DNA of 64,000 bases from assembly GCA_003665825.1 (NCBI GenBank), contig QPFY01000006.1:186001-250000 (forward strand), written 5' to 3'. Numbering within the stretch: position 1 is the first letter of the stretch; each line of letters starts with the position of its first letter. This DNA is from Microbotryum silenes-acaulis (taxonomy: Eukaryota; Basidiomycota; Microbotryomycetes; Microbotryales; Microbotryaceae). A program made the translations under genes and the position numbers. Below the pieces are notes generated by a model. That model did no database searches. It was given only the letters and a program-made list of their open reading frames with translations, and was not told where the DNA came from. Positions 56,719-64,000 of the stretch are shown one piece after another.

Positions 56719-59700
56719 CTACACGCTGTCCTCCAAGACGAGGCGAGGCGCGATGTTCATGGCCATCAGTTCCTGTAAAAGCGACGACACGAGGTCAGGA
56801 TGCATGACACAGGGTAGAACACCTCAACACCAACTTACCTGGAACAAGAGTTTGCAAGCGTATGGCACCGTCAACTTGACGACCCTTTTGGCGCTTTTGC
56901 ACCGCATGCACCACCCATTGTAACCCATGAAACCGCAATCCTGGCAAACGTCAACCTTGAACGCATCGGACGAGATCATCAGACGTTCGAGCAAGAGTTG
57001 CGAAGCACCGTGGGCTATAAGGCAATCTCGTTCCATTTCTCCGAGACGAAGACCACCGTCGCGCGATCGACCTTCGGTCGGTTGACGCGTCAGGACCGCT
57101 CGAGGTCCCTTGGCTCGTGCGTGGTACTTGTCGACAACCATGTGCTGTAGATTATTAGAAAACGAGCTCAGTTAGTTGATTTGCTCCGACTGCACTAAGA
57201 TCGAGCACAGGACCCACCTTGAGTTTTTGGTAGTAGATAGGACCCATAAAGACATAACTCTCCAACGGCTGACCGGTGATACCTGAAGTCAAGTAATCCT
57301 TGCCGGCGTACGAGTAGCCCGCCTCAATCAAGACCTTGGACATGTCCTCGGCCTTGCTACCTCCGAAAGCGGTACCGTACTCGAACTTGCCCTTCAACAC
57401 ACCGGCTTTGCCCGACAACAGTTCCAACATCTTGCCGACCGTCATACGCGATGGGAAACCGTGAGGGTTCATGATGATGTCGGGGCAAATACCGGCGTCG
57501 TTGAAGGGCATGTCCTCCTGCGGCACGATCAACCCACAAACTCCTTTCTGCCCGTGACGGGACGAGAATTTGTCCCCCAATTCGGGTCGTCGAGTCTGTC
57601 GAATCAATACCTTGACCAACGTCGTGTCCTGATCGGTATCGGTCAACAAGACCTTGTCGATGTAACCCGGGATCGGACCTCGGTACGTCAGACCCGTGTT
57701 CTTCCACGTTTGCGCACCCGCCGCGGTCGAGTTGGCGACCGTCTGCACGTTGTTGTCGTTGGCTCCAGAGGGCGTTTGCTTGTTGATGTAAATCTGCCCG
57801 TTCTCGACCTGTTCGCCGACGTGGGCGAGACCATCGTTGTCGAGCGCATTGTAACGAGCCATGACCGTGCCATTCGTCTCTTTCGGAGGATCGGCAAGTC
57901 GATCGTACCTGCGGGTAGCTCGCAGTCAGCAATCAGAAATGACTTTCCCCCCCTGCTCGAAGCGACTCACAATCCATTGGGATACCGCTTGATCAAAGTC
58001 GAGTACTTTCGGAAGACCTGACACCTCCCAAACCCACGATCCAAGCTTGCCCGATTCAAAATCAAAGCATCCTCGATATCGTACCCGGAGAAACTCATGA
58101 CCGCGACCATGGCGTTCTGACCGGCGGGTAAGCGGTCGTAGCCGACCAACTCGATCGTACGCGTGCGACACATCGGCGTTTGAGGATAGACCATGAGGTA
58201 CAACAAGGTGTCGATACGTTGAAGTTGGTTGTACGCGATCGCACCGATCGCTTGTTTACCCATGGCGCATTGGTAGGTGTTTCGAGGGGATTGGTTGTGA
58301 TGCGGGTAAGGGATGAGACCGGCAACGGCACCGAGGAGTGTGAAGGGCTCGATCTCGAGATGGGTCGTCATGGGGATGATGTCGTGTTCGTAAAGAGCGA
58401 TGTAGGCATCGTTCTCTTCATTGACGTCGAGATATTCGATCAGGCCTTTTTGCAAGAACATGTCGAAGGTCATTTTTTTCTCGCGAAGTAGCTGAGGAAG
58501 ATCAAGTCAGTCAAAGAGCGCCATGGTCATCGACGGAGGAGCCTGCAGACCACTCACCCTCATATGAACCTCCTTAACTCGACTGCGCTCATTCTCCACA
58601 ATGATCATAGGTCGACAAATACGTCCACCATCCGAAGCGATGTGGATGCATCGTTGCGTGAGGTTGACGTAGATGGAGACGAACTCGTTGATCTTGCCCG
58701 TTCGACGCAGCAGGCGGAACTGACTGACGAAGCGCGTGCCCGTGCGCGTCAGGCCCAGCACATTACCATTGAGGTACACGATGTAGTAACCTTCGGTGTA
58801 GATCTCGTTGCCGTCGAGCGTGTTGATATCTGTAGAGGAGCGTGAACCGGTAGTCCAGTCAACCTCCCGAATGACGTAACACAGCCGAGAGCATAAGCGA
58901 ACGCACCTTCACAACCAATGAGGAAGCAGATATTCCAGATCGGCGGCTCCTCCACGTCGGTCGTGATGTGAGTCATGAGCGCCAAGTTTTTGACCAGTCC
59001 ACACGCCTCTCCTTCGGGTGTATCACTTGGACAGAGCATACCCCACTGCGAAGGTTGCAGCGCACGAGGACCCGAGACCTTCCTCGTCTTTTCAAACTGT
59101 GACGAGATACGCGTCATCATACCCAGTGCCGAGATGAAGGACAAGCGCGATAGGACGTGGGTGATGCCCGCCCGCTCCATCTTGAAACGTTTGAGGGACC
59201 AGTTACCCGTCGAGATCGCTCGGACGAAACCTTGCGTGATCCCATCACCGTGCAGTTGGAACTGCTTGATCGCGTCAAACTCGGTCGTCCGATTCGGCTT
59301 CTTCAAGATCTTGTCAATGTTGAGTTTGAGGTCGTGGTTGAACTTTTTGAACAAGTCCTCGAAAAGAAGTGACAAGAGCTGACCGGCCAGCTCGAGACGC
59401 TTGTTACCGACGTAATCTCGATCGTCGATGCTCTTGGGGTCGACCATGGCCATGAGCACACGTCGCACCATCATGGCGATGTAGATGGCCTTGGGTCGGA
59501 AGTTGAGGTCCTCGACGGGGACGTGGGCCAATACGACGGTGGCGAGCACCTCGATAGCCTCTTCACTCGCCGGTCGTCGTTGACTCCACGAAGCACCGGG
59601 TCCCGTCCTCCGAATGATCTTGACCCTCGAGCCAATGTAGTCGAGCGCCTGCTGCTGCGTCTGTACGGGGATTTGCTGCCCAGACTTGGTCTTGAGGTCT

Positions 59701-60844
59701 TCGAGCTCTTCGATGTTGATGGCGAAATGCGAACGGAACTCGTCGTCGTTGCCGCAGACGAGCTGTACGATCTCACGAGACGAGACGACACCGAGCGCTC
59801 GCAAGACGATCGCGACGGGGATGTCTTCGTGGATCGAGTTGTGCTTTAGGTAGATCTTGCCATGCTTGGTCAGGATGTAGGTCTTGGACTTGCGTTCCAA
59901 CGTTGAACTGCAAGAACCATTATCAGGTCAATCTTCGGTCGGCGGCACCAAAAAAGTCCTTGTCGCACTCACCTCGTCACGGAAGCTTGCACAAGCCCCT
60001 TTTTGGGCTCGGTCTCCACTATGATACGATTCTTGGATAGCTGCTCTTGCACGAGAATGACCTTCTCCGTGCCCTTGACGACAAAGTATCCCCCGGGGTC
60101 GAGTGGGCACTCGTTCATGCTTGCTAGCTGGGACTTGTCCTTGCCCGTCAAAACGCACTTGTTGCTCCTCAGCATGATCGGTAGTCGTCCAATACGGATA
60201 CCTTTGCTCGACACCTCCTGTCTGCCGCGTGTGTATCTGATGTTGACGTAGACGGGGGCGGAGTAGGACAGGTCGCGTAATCGACATTCGTGAGGGGTAA
60301 TACTCGAATTCATTGGGTTTTCGTCCGATCGTTCGGGTGCGCCAACGCGAATGTCCTCGTACTCGAGGTAGAAGTGTGGATCGACATCCGAGGTGATGCG
60401 GGCGTTGGCGCGGAGAATGTTTTGCAGGTCGACGTCGACAAAGTAGTTGAACGAGTCGATGTGCTGCTTGACCAGACCTTTGACGGCCAAGAATGCGGGT
60501 AATAGATCCCACTTGTCCTGAACACGCACACGATCATGAGAGAGAATCCGTCATCCAGCCCGAGCGTGACGGACTGAACCATCACAGAAGATGTCCCGGC
60601 CAATTAGGAGGTTGTGGAAAGGAAAACTCACCTCGACAGCCTTGATCGGATCCGCGAGATTCTTGCCCTTCCAAACCTGTTTCCCCATAGCCTGCAACCC
60701 ATCGCCCAAAGTCTGCAAATCACCGACATTCTGCATCCCCTTCATCTCCGGGCCCGAGCTGCTCTCGGGGAAAAGTTCCTTGGCCTTGGCCTTGCCCTTG
60801 CCCTTGAATCGAGCTGAATCTGATCCCGCCGCCGCCGCTGCTGC

Positions 60845-60880
<36 letters not shown>

Positions 60881-61240
60881 GGTCTTGGCCGTCGCTGTCG
60901 ATGCGGTCGGGTACACTTTCTCGTCGTTCTCGTCCGTCACGGTGTGTCCCTCGACTGGGTCGGCCATCTCGGTGTCGCCCGTCCCTTCCTCGACGGTCTC
61001 GTCCAGCTCCATCGGTTCAGTGGGGAGAGCGACCGCGGCAGGGAAACCAGCGGCATCCGTGCCCGTCGAAGTGGATGCGAGGGGCTTCACATCATCGGTG
61101 ATGGTCGCTGAAGTCGCATCCGAGAGCTGGCCCTTGTCGTCGTCCTTTTCGGGGTTGGGAGCATTGGTAGCAGCAGGAGCAGTCGCCGCAGCTCTGGCTT
61201 TCTGGGCCGCCCTCACTTTGGCGAACGACCGAGGTGGCAT
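56719..61240 (-). CDS. RET1: RNA polymerase III second-largest subunit (RPC2/RET1)
   Basis: Catalytic beta-like subunit of Pol III, which makes tRNA and 5S rRNA. Eight exons: 61240-60632, 60517-59973, 59907-58907, 58829-58558, 58491-57971, 57908-57218, 57144-56839 and 56772-56719; all phases agree, 1332 residues. The core starts in exon 2 with [20 protein letters not shown]. Beta-subunit landmarks follow: [66 protein letters not shown], and the C-terminal zinc site [16 protein letters not shown]. The RPC2 identity follows from the zinc-site context and overall wording. An N-terminal extension of about 200 residues (acidic, with about 18 alanines) is unusual for the family. The extension is exon 1 itself, which joins the core at a phase-0 intron. 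Confidence 0.94.
60826..60881 (-). repeat. GCN trinucleotide repeat coding polyalanine in RPC2
   Basis: A run of GCC/GCT on the plus strand (GGC/AGC on the minus strand, read in the alanine frame GCA/GCG) encoding about 18 alanines in the RPC2 N-terminal extension. Confidence 0.9.
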
Positions 61241-61781
61241 CGTCGTGGCCGGAACAGCGAATGGGAGCGCTTAAGCCGGACCAAATCCCTGAGCTGGAGC
61301 TTTCCCACCACTTGAGGGCTGAACCAACTGCCGCGTCGACAGGGTAGTCTTGGTTCGATTCGCCCGTCGAGCTCGAAGATGACACTGAGCGCGAATGCAC
61401 CGGTGCGCCCGGGCGCGAGTTGCGAAGTCGAGCCGCTGCCAACTCGAGTCAGCGCTAATTAGAGCGAGTTCACATTGGTAAGCGACAATTTCAACACGGT
61501 TTCAACTCGTATTCCGCTCTCTACTGAGAGAAGTACTATGACTAGGATCTCATGCACTGAACATTGCGCGTGATATAGCGATGGAGAGAGGGGGAGAGAG
61601 AGAGAGGAATGAAAACGACGAAAGAGTAGATCATCCACAGAGACAAGAGACACAGTCAGAGCAAAAGAGCAGTGAGAAAAGGGGTTCAAAAGAACTTTGG
61701 GAGAAAGACGATGCAAGTCCGCACAAGAGCAAGAAAAGAGAAGAGAGGAAAGGAGGAAAGGGAACAGGGACGTGAAGAACA
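61241..61781. other. RPC2 upstream region and NST1 3' flank
   Basis: 541 bp with no gene. The part 61575-61780 is purine-rich (GAGAGA, AAAGAG) on the plus strand, thus pyrimidine-rich in the NST1 3' UTR sense. Confidence 0.45.
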
Positions 61782-64000
61782 TCAGACAACGTATTGCGCG
61801 CAAGGCTCGCCATTCTGCAGGTCCATCAGGAACGTCCCACCGCCGTTAACGATGTTGCCTTCGACCGCCATCGATTCGATCAATTCGGGGACACTGCAAC
61901 ACAAACACACATACATCAGTTCGATATTCCTACTCAAGTATGTCTCTTCACCGAAAACTCACTCAATCGAACCCGAGTCGGGCCAGCCAGCGACGACCTC
62001 GCGATGGATCTCGTTGATCGGGATCACCGCATTGCCGTACTTCTCAAACAGGCGGAAGTAGGTCAACCGCGCACGGTCACGCACGATCGAATGACGGTCG
62101 GGCGTGATCATCGCCGTCGGCATCGCAGGAGCTCCCCAGATTCCCGTCGAGAACGGCGACGACCATTCGGCTCCGGGCACCGCAGATCCAGGTGGGCCAG
62201 GTGGGGGCTGCACATTCGAGGCGCCTCGCGGTGGCGGCACGACGATCTCGTCGTCTTCGAGCAACGCCGATGAGCCAAACACCCGAGGAGGGGGTGACAG
62301 GGAGCGTTGGCTCGAAACGGATGACCCGGGGCGACCAATCACTCCGCCGATCGGACCAACATGGAGCGGACGAGGGCTCGTCGCGTTCGACAGAGACGGT
62401 GGTGCTATCGGAGCGGGCTGCGAGAGCGATGGCATACCGTTCGGGCGAGTCGAAGGTGCTACAATTGAGGACATGTTTGAACCACCCGCCGAGAGCGGTG
62501 CCGGACCGATGGCGGCGTTCCGTCCCAAGGCGGCAGGCGAGACCAGCAGATTCGGGTGCTGCTGGGGCGGCGGCGACATGAAACCTCCACCGACCATTGA
62601 CGGCTGTTGCTGTTGACCATGCAGACCACCAAACAGCTGCGGCGAGGGCCCGATTGGCGTCGGCGAGAACAGGCGCGACGATCCGGGGACGGGAGGAATG
62701 CCATTCGGCAGCTGCTGAGGCACGGTCGAAGGCAATCGTTGCCCAAAGGGGGGCATTGCTTGCTGCGGCTGTTGCGGCTGCTGATGCGGGATCCGCTGCT
62801 GCAACGGCGTCGGCTGTTGCTGAGAAAGCATCGGCAGACCATGCTGCGGTTGCTGGTACTGTTGCTGCAGATGCTGCTGCAAGCTCGGCGGCATGCTCGA
62901 GATCGAAGGTTGCCTTTGCGTGGGCATCTGGCCAGGTGCAGCGTTCGACGATCGCATCGGTTGCTGCTGAGTCGGAGCGGACAAGGACGGCGCCTTGGGG
63001 GCACCAGGACCATTAGGAGCCTTGGACGAGGATCCAGGGGCGGCTCGAGTCGCATTGGGCGATTTGGACCGGGAGGCGGCGGCGGCTTGAGCAGCAGCGG
63101 CCGCAGGTGCAGTGGCCTGCCGTTGCTGTTGTGCCTGCTTGGCACGGGCAGCTGCTTGACTAGCAGCTTTGGCCTCTTGAGCCACACGCTGCCGTTCACG
63201 CTCAGCCTCCGCTTCCTTGGCCTCTCTGACCATCCGAGCCTTCTCCTCCTTCTCCTCACGCTCCTTCTTCTCAGCCGCCTCGCGTGCCTTCTTCTCTTTG
63301 ACCTCTCGCTCGGCCGCCAATCGTGCCTCCTTGACCAAGCGCGCCTTCTCTTCCCTCAACCGACGCTCCTCCTCCTTGAGCTGCCGAGCCCGTTCCTCGC
63401 GCTTGAGACGTTCCTCGTCCTTCTTGCGACGTTCCTCTTCGCGTTTCTGGCGTGCCTCTTCGCTGCGACGACGCTCTTCTTCGAGTCGAGCCTCTTCGGC
63501 CTCGCGCGCGGCTTTCTCGGCTGCTTCGCGTTCGGCTTCCTTGCGTAAGCGCTCCTCTTCCTTCTTTTGCTTTTGATCCCTGCACGAACGAAAAATATGT
63601 CCGCCCGTCAACATCCGTGCAAATGAAAAGGGAGAAAGTGAAAACCCACTTCTTCTTGTCCTTCTTCTTCTGATTCTCTTTGGCCTTTCTCGCCTGCGCC
63701 TCCTCGGCCTGCCTCTGCTCGGCCTCGAACTCGCGCAGCAACTGGTTCTGACGTTCGTCGGCCAACTTTTCGCGATACGCCGTCAGAACGCGTTGTTCGA
63801 ACATTCTCGCCGCAAAGATCTGGAACATGCGACGCCCTTCCTCCATCCTCTCTGCCTCCGTCATGACCTCATCATCATCCTCATCATCGCCTTCATCGTC
63901 CTCATCATCTTCCTCATCGTCATCGTCGTCGTCTTCCTCTTCGTCCGAAGGCTCATCGTCCTCGTCGTCGATGAGCATCGTCGCATCGCGTTCGCGTTGG
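61782..64000 (-). CDS. NST1: NST1 stress response protein, 5' end beyond the window
   Basis: Fungal NST1 family, linked in yeast to salt tolerance and splicing-factor interaction. The gene enters from the right edge. Visible parts in order: an acidic D/E tract, then [20 protein letters not shown] and [20 protein letters not shown] (the family signature); a basic/acidic coiled coil of about 180 residues ([20 protein letters not shown] and similar); a Q/P/A-rich low-complexity region; then the C-terminal exons with [37 protein letters not shown] and [20 protein letters not shown], ending CAQYVV, stop 61784-61782. An intron lies at about 63650-63580. The N-terminal portion is missing from the window. 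Confidence 0.9.

Noticed and set aside
57461..58021. Plus-strand ORF of 186 codons
   Set aside because: Antisense of the RPC2 core exons, which carry invariant polymerase motifs.
60591..61274. Plus-strand ORF with an alanine run over the RPC2 start
   Set aside because: Mirror frame of the RPC2 N-terminal extension; the GCN repeat is open on both strands.
62607..63548. Long Leu/Arg-rich plus-strand ORF of 313 codons
   Set aside because: It is the antisense of the NST1 coiled coil and Q/P-rich region; the repetitive Glu/Lys/Arg codons keep the other strand open.

Overview
The window is nuclear DNA of a fungus, almost certainly a basidiomycete. Genes are dense, carry many short GT-AG introns, and encode eukaryotic housekeeping proteins of fungal type (NST1, CHO2, IPI3, VPS36 with zinc fingers inside GLUE, a chitin deacetylase). 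GC content looks moderately high. A Pucciniomycotina yeast or smut-like relative (Microbotryomycetes) would fit, but that placement is inference from gene style and transposon content only.

Layout. 1-2.0 kb: a dispersed repeat and a broken LINE end. 2.0-5.7 kb: RPL20 (-) and an RBM26/27-like RNA-binding protein (+) sharing one divergent promoter. 5.8-10.9 kb: a transposon island with a decayed Helitron that keeps its 3' hairpin and CTAG end, an internal ~0.5 kb duplication, and two LTR-like repeat pairs. 11.5-18.7 kb: an OTU deubiquitinase (+) and CHO2 phosphatidylethanolamine methyltransferase (-). 18.8-24.6 kb: a decayed DIRS-type tyrosine-recombinase retrotransposon, then a second Helitron-like 3' end. 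25-27 kb: a possible small gene (-) and prefoldin subunit 3 (+). 27.2-35.5 kb (-): a GPI-anchored KRE9/KNH-type wall protein, a GPI-anchored chitin deacetylase and VPS36. 35.7-36.1 kb: an internally deleted copy of the DIRS element. 36.4-44.1 kb (+): the TFIIIC largest subunit, 2318 residues. 44-46 kb: a motif-rich gene-poor stretch. 46-51.3 kb (+): a secreted protein resembling the bacterial type VI secretion tube protein Hcp, then two tandemly duplicated RNase III-fold genes. 51.5-64 kb: MRPS16 (-), IPI3 (-), an eEF1A-lysine-methyltransferase-like gene (+), RPC2 of RNA polymerase III (-) and the 3' part of NST1 (-).

Functional themes. TFIIIC (36.4-44.1 kb) and RPC2 (56.7-61.2 kb) both serve RNA polymerase III. 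RPL20, IPI3, MRPS16 and the RNase III-fold pair belong to ribosome or RNA biology. The GPI protein and the deacetylase act at the cell wall.

Exon joins were worked out by hand from reading frame, splice signals and protein-family expectation. For RPL20, RBM26-like, OTU, PFD3, VPS36, TFC3, the Hcp-like gene, both RNase III-fold genes, IPI3, the methyltransferase and RPC2, all exon phases sum correctly. Boundaries in CHO2, the KNH gene and the deacetylase are partly approximate. The best candidate for something undescribed is the secreted Hcp-like gene at 45954-46591.
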